From Arthrobacter sp. YD4 (GTDB lineage Bacteria; Actinomycetota; Actinomycetes; Actinomycetales; Micrococcaceae), in NCBI RefSeq assembly GCF_030410515.1, contig NZ_JAUHHD010000001.1, positions 434,001-498,000 on the forward strand: a DNA stretch of 64,000 bases, given 5' to 3'. Made by a program: the position numbers and the translations under genes. The notes under the pieces were generated by a model. It was not told the DNA's origin and searched no databases. It was given only the letters and a program-made list of their open reading frames with translations. Shown here piece after piece: positions 1-10,239 of the stretch (the stretch's first letter is position 1; each line of letters starts with the position of its first letter).

Positions 1-826
1 GGACGGAGGAGTGCCAGGACAGCGTCTTCTTCTCGATCAGCCGCATCAGGGCGTTGATCACGACGCCGATCAGGCCGGTGGCCAGCACCAGGGCGTACAT
101 CCCGGATATGGCGCCGCCGGACTGCGCCAGCGCGATCTCCCGGCCCAGGCCCGGGGAACCGATCACGAGCTCGGCCGTGATGGCCAGGACCAGTGCCACG
201 GTGGCCGCCAGCCGCACGCCGGTCATCAGGTAGGGCAGCGCCGTCGGGAAGACGACGTAGCGGATCCGGGCCAGCGGCCCGAGCCCGTAGGTCTTGGCCG
301 TGTTGTTGGCGACCATGTCGACGTCGGCCACGCCGTAGAGCACCTGGATCAGGACCTGCCAGAAGGCGGCGTAGGTGATCAGCATCAGCGAGGATTCCAG
401 CTTCACGCCGAACAGCAGCACGGCCAGCGGAATCAGCGCCACCGACGGGATGGGCCGCAGGAACTCCACCGTGGAGTTGGTGGCCCGGCGGAGGAAGGTA
501 CTGGACCCGATCACAAAGCCCAGCACGACGGCGAGGACGATCGCGAGGACCAGCCCCAGGAACCAGGCCTTCATGGTCTCCCCCACCGAGACCCAGAACG
601 CGGTGAGGCCCAGGTCGCGGACCAGCGCCATCACCACCTCACTGGCCGGCGGCAGGTACTTGGCGTCGATCAGGCCGAGCCGAGGAATCAGCTCCCAAGT
701 GGCCAGGAATCCGAGGATCCCGGCCAGGCCCAGCAGCCGCTGGCCGGGGAAGGCGCGTTTGCCCGTACGGCGGCCGCGTCCCGCACGGGTCGTGCGGCCG
801 CCGGTGGCGAGGGCGTCGGCACTCAC
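1..826 (-). CDS. ABC transporter permease, SsuC/TauC type (3' end outside window)
   Basis: Inner-membrane permease of the nitrate/sulfonate/taurine ABC family, moving a small anionic or thiamine-precursor-like solute with the binding protein just upstream. About 275 residues are visible, with hydrophobic segments spread along the length and the family's EAA-type loop region around VVFPTALPYLMTGVRLA. The C-terminal few residues run off the left edge. The start is a GTG at 826 whose GTGA overlaps the stop of the binding-protein gene by four bases, implying translational coupling. The ATPase subunit is presumably beyond the left edge. The substrate cannot be told from the sequence. Confidence 0.85.
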   Translation of the reverse strand, partial: MSADALATGGRTTRAGRGRRTGKRAFPGQRLLGLAGILGFLATWELIPRLGLIDAKYLPPASEVVMALVRDLGLTAFWVSVGETMKAWFLGLVLAIVLAVVLGFVIGSSTFLRRATNSTVEFLRPIPSVALIPLAVLLFGVKLESSLMLITYAAFWQVLIQVLYGVADVDMVANNTAKTYGLGPLARIRYVVFPTALPYLMTGVRLAATVALVLAITAELVIGSPGLGREIALAQSGGAISGMYALVLATGLIGVVINALMRLIEKKTLSWHSSV

Positions 827-1806
827 GGCAGCAGGTCGCCCGCGTTCGGGGCCTTGGAAAGGGTGCCGTACTTGGCGGCGGCGTCGCCCAGGGTCTTGAA
901 GGCGTCCTTGTCGAAGGTGACCGTCCAGTGCGTGAGGGTCATCTTGGAGCGGGCGGCCTCGTCGATCTTGGTGTAGGTGCCCACGATGTCCCGGACTTCC
1001 TGCGGGTGGGCCTGGGCGTACTCGAGGGACTTGTTCATGGCCCGGGTGAACTTCTGGGTCAGCTCCGGCTTGTTCTTGATGGTGTCGGCCTTGGTGAAGT
1101 ACCCGGCGATGTCCAGCTTGGGGCTGACGTCCACAAAGTTCCAGGAGACCACGGTGCCGCCGTCGGCCAGGGCCTTGGACATGAAGGGTTCGAGGATCCA
1201 GGCCGCGTCCACCTGCTTGTTGGCGATGGCCGCCGGCGCGTCCGGGAAGGCCACCTCGACGAACTTCACGGAGGAGGGATCGCCGCCGTCCTTCTCGATC
1301 GCGGACTTGATGCTGGTGTCGCCGATGTTGGACAGGTTGTTCACGGAGACGGTCTTGCCGGCCAGGTCCTTGGCGGACTTGATCGGGGAACCGGCCGGGA
1401 CGACGACGCCGCCGACGTCCTTGCCCTTCTCACCGGTGGTGGACGCGCCGTTGGCGACGAACTTCAGGTCGAGGCCCTTATCCCTGGCGACCATCACGGA
1501 GATCAGGTTGGAGAAGGCGAAATCGAAACTGCCGCTGACGACGCCGGGAACGATCGCGGCGCCGCCGGTGGCCGTCTGGATGTCCAACTGGAGTCCCTCG
1601 TCCTTGAAGAAGCCCAGCTTGTTCCCCAGGTAGACCGGCGCACAGTCGACGATCGGAATAACGCCGACGCTGACCTTGGTCAGGTCTCCCCCGCCGGCGG
1701 CCCCGCCCTGGGCGGTGCCGCCCGTCGAGCTGGGCGATCCGCTGCCGCAGGCCGTGAGGGCCAGGACGGACGCGGCCGCCAGCAGGGAGAAGGTACGACG
1801 TAACAT
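823..1806 (-). CDS. ABC transporter substrate-binding lipoprotein, NMT1/SsuA type
   Basis: Extracytoplasmic binding protein of 327 aa feeding the coupled permease at 1-826. The N-terminus is a lipoprotein signal (charged start, hydrophobic core, lipobox LTAC with Cys near residue 20), followed by a Gly/Ser-rich linker. The mature part has the NMT1/SsuA pattern: VGVIPIVDCAPVYLG, then FSNLISVMVARDKGLDLKFV and a WILEPFM segment. I chose ATG 1806 rather than an in-frame ATG 87 bases upstream because AAAGGAG sits at ideal spacing and the signal peptide begins there. Nitrate, sulfonate, taurine or a pyrimidine precursor are all possible ligands; VPIVDCAP-like ligand loops do not decide it. Confidence 0.85.
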   Translation of the reverse strand: MLRRTFSLLAAASVLALTACGSGSPSSTGGTAQGGAAGGGDLTKVSVGVIPIVDCAPVYLGNKLGFFKDEGLQLDIQTATGGAAIVPGVVSGSFDFAFSNLISVMVARDKGLDLKFVANGASTTGEKGKDVGGVVVPAGSPIKSAKDLAGKTVSVNNLSNIGDTSIKSAIEKDGGDPSSVKFVEVAFPDAPAAIANKQVDAAWILEPFMSKALADGGTVVSWNFVDVSPKLDIAGYFTKADTIKNKPELTQKFTRAMNKSLEYAQAHPQEVRDIVGTYTKIDEAARSKMTLTHWTVTFDKDAFKTLGDAAAKYGTLSKAPNAGDLLP

Positions 1807-1972
1807 GTTCACTCCTTTGTGCACTGCGGCCCGGGAATGACTCGCCCCCACCACCGCCAATGTTCGCTTTTCGAACAAACGTTCAAATATCAAGTCTGGT
1901 CTAAGGCTACTGTGAGGTCAACCACATCCGGGGCATTGTTACGGCTCTGAGACAGGTCGCCGGGCACAGCAA

Positions 1973-2028
1973 AGCGGGGCCACTCCGGGCCCGTCCGGCG
2001 GTGCCGGACGGGACGGAATGACCCCGCT
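1973..2028 (-). terminator. Nested GC-rich hairpin, probable intrinsic terminator of the amino-acid permease gene
   Basis: Outer arms AGCGGGG (1973-1979) and CCCCGCT (2022-2028) enclose a perfect inner stem CCCGTCCGGC / GCCGGACGGG (1990-1999, 2003-2012) with a 3-nt loop. Read on the minus strand it lies 26 bases after the stop of the permease gene at 2054 and is followed by TTTGCTG, a short U-tract. It separates that gene from the ABC operon at 1806. Confidence 0.65.
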
Positions 2029-2053
2029 GTGCGGTGCTGCGGGAGGCCGCCCG

Positions 2054-3628
2054 CTAGGGGCGGGAGACCTTCTCGGAGGCCACGTTGCTGGGTTCGTCGG
2101 TGCCGGGTTCGCCGGTGCCCGCAGCGGCCGGGCCGCTGACGGACGCCCGCGCCTCGGCGAACTTCTCGTTCAGCCGGGAGTGCCGGCGGCCGTAGGAGAA
2201 GTAGATAATGATGCCCACCACGAGCCAGAGGGCGAAGAAGATCCAGGTCTCCACGGCCAGGTTGGTCATCAGGTAGAGGCAGAGCACGGCGGAGACCACC
2301 GGAACCACCTTGCCGAACGGCACGCGGAAGGACGGCTTGAGGTCCGGCCGCTTCCTGCGCAGGACCAGGATGCCCAGGCTGACCATCACGAAGGCGGACA
2401 GCGTGCCGATGTTGATCATTTCTTCCAGCAGGTCCACCTTGGTCAGGCCGGCCACCAGAGCCACGGCGGCACCGCAGATGATCTGCAGCCGGGCCGGGGT
2501 GGCGCGGATGGTGCTGGTCTTGGACAGGGAGCGCGGCAGCAGGCCGTCGCGGCTCATCGCGAGGACCACTCGGGACAGGCCCATCAGCAGCACCATGATC
2601 ACCGTGGTCAGGCCCACCAGGGAGCCGAAGGCGATCACCTTGGCGGCGTCGTTGTTGCCCACGGCCTCGAAGGCGGTGGTGAGCGTGGGGCTCTCTGCCT
2701 CCGCGAGCTTGCTGTAGGGGACCATGCCGGTGAGAGCGAGCGAGACCAGGATGTAGAGCACGGTGACGATCGCGAGGCCGCCGAAGATGCCGCGCGGCAG
2801 GGTCTTCTGCGGATTCTTGACCTCCTCGGCGGAGGTGGCGACGACGTCGAAGCCGATGAAGGCGAAGAAGACCAGCGCGGCGCCGGCGAAGATGCCGAGG
2901 GTGCCGTACTGGGCGGGGGCCGCGCCGGTGAGGAAGCCGAAGAAGGACTGCTTGAGCACGTCGGTGGTGCCGGTGCCGCCGGTGGGCTGGGAGGCCGGGA
3001 CGAACGGGCTGTAGTTTTCAAACTTCACGTAGGTGAAGCCCACGACGATGACGAAGAGGACGACGGCGATCTTGATCAGCGTGAAGACATTGCCGACGCG
3101 GGCGGACAGCTTTGTCCCCAGCACCAGCAGCACGGTGAAGACGGCCACGATCAGGAAGGCGCCCCAGTAGAGGTCGATCCCGCCGAGGGAGATGGACGGC
3201 GGGACGTCGAGCCCCATCAGCGCGAAGACCTTGCTGAGGTAGATGCCCCAGTACTTGGCGATCACGGCGCCGGCGGTGAACAGTTCCAGGATCAGGTTCC
3301 AGCCGATGATCCAGGCCAGCACCTCGCCCATGGTGGCGTAGGTGAAGACGTAGGCGGAGCCGGCCACGGGGATGGCGGTGGCGAACTCGGCGTAGCACAT
3401 GATGGCCAGGGCACAGGTGACGGCCGCGATGGCGAAGGAGATGGTGACGGCGGGGCCGGCGAAGTTGGCGGCGGCCTTGGCGCCGACCGAGAAGATCCCG
3501 GCGCCGACAGCGACGGCGACGCCCATGATCATCAGGTCCCAGGTGCTGAGCGAGCGCTTGAGCTTGCGGCCGGGCTCATCGGCGTCGGCCATCGACTGCT
3601 CGACGGACTTGGTCCGGAAAAGGTTCAT
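2054..3628 (-). CDS. APC-superfamily amino-acid permease
   Basis: A 524-aa integral membrane protein with about 12-14 hydrophobic segments. The first segment carries the APC signature region VAVGAGIFSVGA and a later one FIGFDVVATSAEEVKNPQ, the hallmark of cationic/neutral amino-acid transporters of the APC family (YfnA/CAT type). It should move amino acids with protons or by exchange. The start at ATG 3628 (MNLFRTKSVEQS) is preferred over the in-frame ATG at 3712, which would add a non-conserved tail; its Shine-Dalgarno is weak, so a start at MADADEP is also possible. The C-terminus is hydrophilic. A stem-loop at 1973-2028 ends the transcript. The substrate is not predictable. Confidence 0.88.
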   Translation of the reverse strand: MNLFRTKSVEQSMADADEPGRKLKRSLSTWDLMIMGVAVAVGAGIFSVGAKAAANFAGPAVTISFAIAAVTCALAIMCYAEFATAIPVAGSAYVFTYATMGEVLAWIIGWNLILELFTAGAVIAKYWGIYLSKVFALMGLDVPPSISLGGIDLYWGAFLIVAVFTVLLVLGTKLSARVGNVFTLIKIAVVLFVIVVGFTYVKFENYSPFVPASQPTGGTGTTDVLKQSFFGFLTGAAPAQYGTLGIFAGAALVFFAFIGFDVVATSAEEVKNPQKTLPRGIFGGLAIVTVLYILVSLALTGMVPYSKLAEAESPTLTTAFEAVGNNDAAKVIAFGSLVGLTTVIMVLLMGLSRVVLAMSRDGLLPRSLSKTSTIRATPARLQIICGAAVALVAGLTKVDLLEEMINIGTLSAFVMVSLGILVLRRKRPDLKPSFRVPFGKVVPVVSAVLCLYLMTNLAVETWIFFALWLVVGIIIYFSYGRRHSRLNEKFAEARASVSGPAAAGTGEPGTDEPSNVASEKVSRP

Positions 3629-3680
3629 AGGAAGGTCCACGGTCTCTATAGCTGGGGAAAACGGACCTATTAATAGTAGT

Positions 3681-3695
3681 GTCCATCCACTGGAC
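3681..3695. promoter_or_regulatory. Short palindrome GTCCA-n5-TGGAC upstream of the amino-acid permease
   Basis: A 5-bp inverted repeat with a 5-nt spacer lies 53 bases upstream of the permease start, within a locally AT-rich stretch that includes TATTAATA on the minus strand. The symmetry and spacing suit a dimeric repressor such as a GntR-type protein. Arms this short can occur by chance. Confidence 0.25.
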
Positions 3696-3734
3696 GGCCG
3701 CTTTAATCCCACATGGTGAGACGGTGAGGGTGTC

Positions 3735-4151
3735 TTAAACCGGCCAGTCCATCAGCGTGGAGCGGATCAGGAAGCGCTTTCCCTCGGGCGCCTCGACCGA
3801 GAAGCCGCTTCCCCGGCCGGGCACGACGTCCACCGTCAGGTGGGTGTGGCTCCAGTAGTTGAACTGCTCGCGGGACATCCAGAACTCAATCGGCTGGGCT
3901 GCTCCCGCGCCGGTGTCCGCGGCGATGTCGAAGCGTCCCAGCAGTACGTCGGAGCCGCCGGTGATGAACTCCCCCGCCGGGTAGCACATGGGCGAGGAGC
4001 CGTCGCAGCAGCCCCCGGACTGGTGGAACATCAGCGGCCCGTGCTGGTCCCACAGTTTGCGCAGCAGCTCCACGGCTTCGGGGGTGAGGGCCACCCTGGA
4101 GAAGTCCTCGCCGGGGAGGGTGGACGCCGCGTCGAGCACGGGCTGGGTCAT
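3735..4151 (-). CDS. DUF779 domain protein linked to acetaldehyde dehydrogenase
   Basis: A 138-aa soluble protein of the DUF779 family, commonly found beside exaC/aldB-type aldehyde dehydrogenases. Its function is not established. Visible features are a Cys-rich loop SGGCCDGSSPMCYP (residues 45-58) that could bind a metal, and the conserved end HLTVDVVPGRGSGFSVEAPE followed by GKRFLIRSTLMDWPV. It follows the dehydrogenase gene in the same orientation with an 83-bp gap, so the two are probably co-transcribed. The start ATG 4151 is preceded by GGAGTCC; a longer in-frame reading upstream lacks similarity to the family and overlaps the dehydrogenase. A role in maturing or protecting the dehydrogenase is inference from context only. 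Confidence 0.85.
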   Translation of the reverse strand: MTQPVLDAASTLPGEDFSRVALTPEAVELLRKLWDQHGPLMFHQSGGCCDGSSPMCYPAGEFITGGSDVLLGRFDIAADTGAGAAQPIEFWMSREQFNYWSHTHLTVDVVPGRGSGFSVEAPEGKRFLIRSTLMDWPV

Positions 4152-4234
4152 GGCGGACTCCTGGAATTGGGCGGGGTGAACGGGGGTGCGGCGGGCCGGT
4201 CCCGTATCCGGGGCCCGCCCGCCGCTGCCGCGGC

Positions 4235-5758
<1,524 letters not shown>

Positions 5759-5842
5759 TGCTAGCTCCTTTGCTGTGCAAGGTCGGTGGCGGACGCGGCC
5801 GGGACATCACGGGCCGCCGCTGCCCCCAGCGTAGGAGCGGGA

Positions 5843-5861
5843 AGGTTGCAGCCAGGTTGCA
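5843..5861. promoter_or_regulatory. Direct repeats AGGTTGCA with 11-bp period, candidate activator site
   Basis: AGGTTGCA occurs at 5843-5850 and again at 5854-5861, exactly 11 bp apart, 85-103 bases upstream of the exaC start. The neighbouring regulator (5926-7356) ends in an OmpR-like winged helix, a fold that often binds tandem direct repeats with one-turn spacing. The link between this repeat and that protein is inferred. Confidence 0.45.
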
Positions 5862-5925
5862 TCGGAGTGATCCGGATTACGTTTCGAGCTGCGTCCCCGG
5901 TGGCGGCTGCGGGGGTGCGGGGCGG

Positions 5926-7356
5926 TCAGGCGCTGAGTTCGGCTTCGAGCCGCTCGAGTTCGGTGACGACGGCGGCCCGGCGCGGCGAGCGGGCCGGGAG
6001 CAGGCGGAGGGCCGCGGCGCGGACCTCGACGTCGTCCCGGGCCTCGGGCAGGGCGGCGTACTTCAGGAGGGCGTCGGCGCTGCCGTCGGTGAGCACGGCC
6101 TCGCGCAGCAGTGTCGCGACCCGGCCGCGGAGTTCGACGACGCCGGGCGCCTCGGAGCCGGGCAGGACGGCGCCGCGGTAGAGTTCCAGCGCGATCCGGT
6201 GCGCGCCGCGCTGCAGGCAGCCGAGCACCTGTCCGGTGTCCGGGACCAGGTCCACCGGCAGGCGGTAGGGCCGGGATTCGGGTACGGCGGCGGGGTTGAG
6301 TTGCTGGAAGACCTTCCGCAGCCGCACCATTTCGGCCCGGAGCGTGGTGGGAGAGCCGCTGCCCGGATAGAGCAGGGCACTGAGCCGCTCCGCCGTGAGG
6401 CCCTCCGGGTGGGAGCTGAGCAGGGCCAGGATCTCGCTGTGCCGGGCCGAGAGGGTGACGGTCCGTCCATTGAGGGTGAGCACGGCCTGGTCACGGCCCA
6501 GCAGCTGCAGCCCGTTGCGGTAGAGAGTGCCGCCCGCGTTTCCTGTGCCCCGTCCGGCGGCGGTCGCGGCGGCTCCGCCGGCCGCCGTGGCGGATCCGGT
6601 CGGAGAGGTGGTGGTCCGGCGGCGGCCTGCGGGGGCGAGCCGGGCCGCCTCCCGCTGCAACCGTTCCACCCGCAGGTGTGCCTGCGCGGCGGCGACGGTC
6701 GCCTCGACGAGGGACAGGGTGTGCGGGGCGACGGCGTTCTCCGTGCCGGTGATGTCGACGACGCCGAGCAGGGCGCCGGAGTCCGGATCATGGAACGGCA
6801 CGGCCGTACAGCTCCACGGGTGGACGGAGCGCTTGTAGTGTTCGGCGCCGGCGATCTGGATGCCGCGGCCCAGGGCCAGGGCGGTCCCCGGCGCGCTGGT
6901 GCCCACGGTGGCCTCGGACCAGTCCGCCCCGGGGACAAACATCATGGACTCGGCCCGGCGCTGCAGGACCGGGTTGCCCTCCACCCACAGCAGCCTGCCC
7001 ACCTCGTCACCCACGGCCACGAGCATGCCGCTGTCGTGGCTGGGCAGGATGAGGAGCTTGTGGATGACGGGCATGATGGCGGCCAAGGGGTGCTGCCGCC
7101 GGTATTCCTCGAGTTCGTCGCGGTCCATGGCCAGCGGGGCCTCGGGGTTGTCCGGGTTGGCGCGTGACCGTGCGGAGCGCTGCCACGATTCCTGGACCAG
7201 GCTGCGCAGGCCGGGGACCGGGCCGTCGGGGAGGCCGGCGGTGTCACCCGCGGTGCCGAGGAGTTCGTGCCCGGCGCGGGCATACCGCTGCGTCAGCTCC
7301 GGGTCGGGTCCGGCGTAGGATCCGTGCGGGGCTGGCTGCTGGAGCGGATTCCTCAT
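5926..7356 (-). CDS. GAF-domain transcriptional regulator with OmpR/SARP-like winged helix
   Basis: A 476-aa cytoplasmic regulator, probably controlling the acetaldehyde dehydrogenase gene 167 bp downstream. Residues about 35-240 resemble the AcoR-type sensory half: QESWQRSARSRANP, then a GAF domain containing GTSAPGTALALGR and HPWSCTAVPFHDP. A low-complexity linker follows (about 250-285), then LTLNGRTVTLSARHSEILAL and TTLRAEMVRLRKVF, which is a winged-helix DNA-binding domain rather than the sigma-54 AAA+ domain of true AcoR. The start ATG 7356 has GGGGAG seven bases upstream; an in-frame ATG at 7395 lacks a ribosome site. The ligand sensed by GAF is unknown. Confidence 0.8.
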   Translation of the reverse strand: MRNPLQQPAPHGSYAGPDPELTQRYARAGHELLGTAGDTAGLPDGPVPGLRSLVQESWQRSARSRANPDNPEAPLAMDRDELEEYRRQHPLAAIMPVIHKLLILPSHDSGMLVAVGDEVGRLLWVEGNPVLQRRAESMMFVPGADWSEATVGTSAPGTALALGRGIQIAGAEHYKRSVHPWSCTAVPFHDPDSGALLGVVDITGTENAVAPHTLSLVEATVAAAQAHLRVERLQREAARLAPAGRRRTTTSPTGSATAAGGAAATAAGRGTGNAGGTLYRNGLQLLGRDQAVLTLNGRTVTLSARHSEILALLSSHPEGLTAERLSALLYPGSGSPTTLRAEMVRLRKVFQQLNPAAVPESRPYRLPVDLVPDTGQVLGCLQRGAHRIALELYRGAVLPGSEAPGVVELRGRVATLLREAVLTDGSADALLKYAALPEARDDVEVRAAALRLLPARSPRRAAVVTELERLEAELSA

Positions 7357-7476
7357 TGAACTCCCCTGGCCGGCATCGGCGTCGATGCGCTGCAACTCGT
7401 CCCGTCGAGTCTACGGTCGCGGCACGCCGCCCGCCAGAGGATGGACCGACGTCGTTCGTGGCCTGCGACACGGAAA

Positions 7477-7514
7477 ATGCCCGCCGCCCGGGTTATTCCG
7501 GGGGCGGCGGGCAT
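7477..7514 (-). terminator. Strong intrinsic terminator of fprA copy 1
   Basis: The arms ATGCCCGCCGCCCGG and CCGGGGGCGGCGGGCAT form a nearly perfect stem of about 15 bp with a short loop. On the minus strand it lies 33 bases past the fprA stop and runs straight into TTTTCC, as expected of a rho-independent terminator. Confidence 0.8.
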
Positions 7515-7547
7515 GATGCGCGTCGACAGTGCAGGACTGCCGCGGCG

Positions 7548-8987
7548 TCAGTCGCGGGAGATCCGGATCATGTCCTCGCGCGGGACCACCTTGACGCGTT
7601 CGCGTTCGATTCCGTCGGCCGGGTGGGCGGCGGTCCAGGCGGCGCCGAGTTCCTTCTCGTGGGCGTCGAGCTTGTTCCAGCCTTCCCAGGTGGTGTATTC
7701 GACGCCGCGTTCCTCGAGGAGGTCGATGATGGCCTGCGGGTCCGGGTTCTGCGCCGGGGGCAGCGTGAGCCGGTCCTCCAGCAGGAATCCGATGGTCTCC
7801 AGGGCGTCGCCCTTGGTGTGGCCAATCAGGCCGACCGGGCCACGCTTGATCCAGCCGGTGGCGTAGATCCCGGGGACCGGGCTGCCGGCGGTGTCGAGCA
7901 CGCGGCCGCCCTCGTTGGGGATGACGCCGCGGCGGGCGTCGTACTCCAGTTCGGCCAGGGGCGAGCCGTGGTAGCCGATGGCGCGGTAGACGGCCTGGAC
8001 CGGGTAGTCGACGAACTCGCCGGTGCCCTTGGCGTTGCCGGTGCCGTCGAGCTGCATGCGCTCGAAGGTCATGCCGGTGACCTTGCCGGGGTGGGCGGGG
8101 TCGTCGTGGATCTCCACTGGGCTGTGCAGGAAGTGCAGGTGCAGTCGGCGGGACGCCGTGAGTTCGGAGAGGTCCTCGGGCTGCTCGGCGATCCAGTTCG
8201 TCAGCGTGCCCACCATGGTCTTGATCTGGTTGTTGGACTGGATTGCTTCGTCGGAGGCCTCGTCGAACTCGAAGTCCTCCGCGTAGAGGACGATGTCCAC
8301 GTCCTTGGAGTGCGAGAGTTCGCGCAGCTCAAGCGGGGTGAACTTCACCTGGGCGGGCCCGCGACGGCCGAACACGTGCACGTCGGTGACCGGGGAGGCC
8401 TTGAGCCCGGCGTAGACGTTGTCCGGGATCTCGGTGACCAGGAGGTCGTCGGCGTGCTTGGAGAGGATCCGGGCCACGTCCAGGGCCACGTTGCCGTTGC
8501 CGATCACCGCGATTTCCTTGGCCTCCAGCGGCCATTCCCGGGGCACGTCCGGGTGCCCGTCGTACCAGGAGACGAAGTCGGCGCCGCCGAAGGAGCCCTC
8601 CAGGTCGATGCCGGGGATGTTCAGGTCCGCGTCCTTGATCGCACCCGTGGCGAAGATGACGGCGTCGTAGAAGGCCCGGAAGTCGCTGAGGGTGAGGTCA
8701 CGGCCGTAGGTGACGTTGCCGAGGAAGCGGATGTCGCCGCGGTCCAGGACCTTGTGCAGGGCGTTGACGATGCCTTTGATCCGGGGGTGGTCCGGGGCCA
8801 CGCCGTAGCGGATCAGGCCGTAGGGCGCAGGGTAAGCCTCGAAGAGGTCGATGCTGACCTCAAGGTCCCCGTCCTTGACCTGGTTCGACTTGGTCAGGAT
8901 GTCCGCGGCGTAGACGCCGGCCGGTCCGGCGCCGATGATGGCGACGCGGAGGGGACGATTGGACGGTGATTCGGCCGAGTTGGACAC
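7548..8987 (-). CDS. fprA: Ferredoxin-NADP+ reductase, adrenodoxin-reductase-like (copy 1)
   Basis: A 479-aa flavoprotein transferring electrons between NADPH and ferredoxin. It belongs to the FprA/adrenodoxin reductase family: the FAD-binding GAGPAG motif is at residues 19-24, YGVAPDHP follows, the NADPH site reads VIGNGNVALDVARIL, and the C-terminal FAD contact is GWIKRGPVGLIGHTKGDA. It is a single transcription unit ending in the hairpin at 7477-7514. A second copy lies at 26717-28177; in a 530-bp central block the two encode identical protein and differ by about 19 silent bases. The start ATG 8987 gives the usual short tail before the FAD motif. Confidence 0.93.
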   Translation of the reverse strand: MSNSAESPSNRPLRVAIIGAGPAGVYAADILTKSNQVKDGDLEVSIDLFEAYPAPYGLIRYGVAPDHPRIKGIVNALHKVLDRGDIRFLGNVTYGRDLTLSDFRAFYDAVIFATGAIKDADLNIPGIDLEGSFGGADFVSWYDGHPDVPREWPLEAKEIAVIGNGNVALDVARILSKHADDLLVTEIPDNVYAGLKASPVTDVHVFGRRGPAQVKFTPLELRELSHSKDVDIVLYAEDFEFDEASDEAIQSNNQIKTMVGTLTNWIAEQPEDLSELTASRRLHLHFLHSPVEIHDDPAHPGKVTGMTFERMQLDGTGNAKGTGEFVDYPVQAVYRAIGYHGSPLAELEYDARRGVIPNEGGRVLDTAGSPVPGIYATGWIKRGPVGLIGHTKGDALETIGFLLEDRLTLPPAQNPDPQAIIDLLEERGVEYTTWEGWNKLDAHEKELGAAWTAAHPADGIERERVKVVPREDMIRISRD

Positions 8988-9165
8988 CGGGAACCCTTCT
9001 GACTCTTGGCGGATGCGCCGGCACGATGCGGCGCGCAGTCTTCCATTCTAGATGCCCGCGCCCGCTCCCGGCCCGGAAAACGGGAGCGGGCGTGATGGAC
9101 GTCGCAGTGCGGCGGAGTCCCGGACACGGCCCGGCGGGAGGAATAGGGTCCGCGGAGGTGATGTT

Positions 9166-10227
9166 ATGTCTCCTGTGCCTACTTCCGACGGATCCTCCGC
9201 TCCCACCGCCCTGACCTCTTCGGGAGACGCTTCCCCCGCAGTGAACGGCGTCGCCCGCGGCAGCGGTCCCGGCCCGGCGGCAACGCGCTCGGTCATGGAC
9301 AAGGCAGCGGACAAGGAAACGACGACGGGCATCCTCTTCGGCATCGGCGCGTACGGGCTGTGGGGGCTCCTCCCGCTCTATTTCTATGTGCTGAACCCGG
9401 CCGGCGCCGTGGAGATCGTCGCCAACCGCGTCGTCTGGTCGCTGCTGTTCTGTGCGCTGCTGATCACCGTGTCCCGCGCGTGGCCCGCCATCGGCGCCGC
9501 CTTCCGCAACCGCACAGTGTTCGGCACCCTGGCCCTCGCGGCCGGCCTGATCGCGGTGAACTGGGTGACCTACACGTACGGCGTGACCACCGGCCAGGCG
9601 GTTGAGACGTCGCTGGGGTACTTCATCAACCCGCTGGTCTCGGTGCTGCTGGGCGTCTTCGTCCTGAAGGAGAAGCTGCGGCCGCTGCAGTGGGCGGCGG
9701 TGGCGGTGGGCTTCGTCGCCGTCGGCGTCCTGACGTATTCCTACGGCAAGCTGCCCTGGATCGCGCTGACCCTGGCCTTCAGCTTCGGCCTCTACGGCTT
9801 CGTGAAGAAGCGGGTGGGCCCGCGCGTTGACGCCCTCACCAGCCTCAGCGTGGAGACGTTCGTCCTGGCCCCGATCGCCGCGGTGGCGATGGTGGTCCTG
9901 GCGGTCACGGGTGCCGCCACGCTGACCAGCAACGGCTCCGGCCACTTCTGGCTGCTCGCCGCCTCGGGCGTGATCACTGCCGTGCCCCTGCTCTTCTTCG
10001 GCGCCTCCGCGCGACGGCTGCCGATGACCACCATCGGGCTGCTGCAGTACTTCGCTCCGGTGCTGCAGTTCATCGTGGCGCTGGTGGTTTTCAAGGAGGC
10101 GATGACCCCGGAGCGCTGGGTTGGCTTCGGCGTCGTCTGGATGGCGTTGCTGCTGCTGACGGCGGACATGCTCCGGGCCGCCCGCAGGAATGCAGTGACC
10201 CGGAAGCGCGCCCGCGCCGCCGCCTAG
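9166..10227 (+). CDS. rarD: RarD-type EamA/DMT permease
   Basis: A 353-aa membrane protein with about ten hydrophobic segments after a hydrophilic, Pro/Ser-rich N-terminus of roughly 40 residues. GILFGIGAYGLWGLLPLYF and VNWVTYTYGVTTGQAVETSLGYFINPL are the typical opening of RarD (chloramphenicol-sensitive protein family of the drug/metabolite transporter superfamily). Its natural substrate is not established. The start ATG 9166 has GGAGGTG seven bases upstream; the 9052 in-frame ATG would add a non-conserved stretch. It converges with the Usp gene with only 12 bases between stops and no obvious terminator. Confidence 0.87.
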   Translation: MSPVPTSDGSSAPTALTSSGDASPAVNGVARGSGPGPAATRSVMDKAADKETTTGILFGIGAYGLWGLLPLYFYVLNPAGAVEIVANRVVWSLLFCALLITVSRAWPAIGAAFRNRTVFGTLALAAGLIAVNWVTYTYGVTTGQAVETSLGYFINPLVSVLLGVFVLKEKLRPLQWAAVAVGFVAVGVLTYSYGKLPWIALTLAFSFGLYGFVKKRVGPRVDALTSLSVETFVLAPIAAVAMVVLAVTGAATLTSNGSGHFWLLAASGVITAVPLLFFGASARRLPMTTIGLLQYFAPVLQFIVALVVFKEAMTPERWVGFGVVWMALLLLTADMLRAARRNAVTRKRARAAA

Positions 10228-10239
10228 TTGTTAGTAGAC

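Noticed and set aside
2018..3673. Long open frame on the plus strand opposite the amino-acid permease
   Set aside because: Its translation is Gly/Asp/Glu/His-rich without any family pattern and mirrors the codon bias of the true minus-strand gene. The same applies to similar long frames opposite exaC, fprA, cysN, sir, gabT and others.
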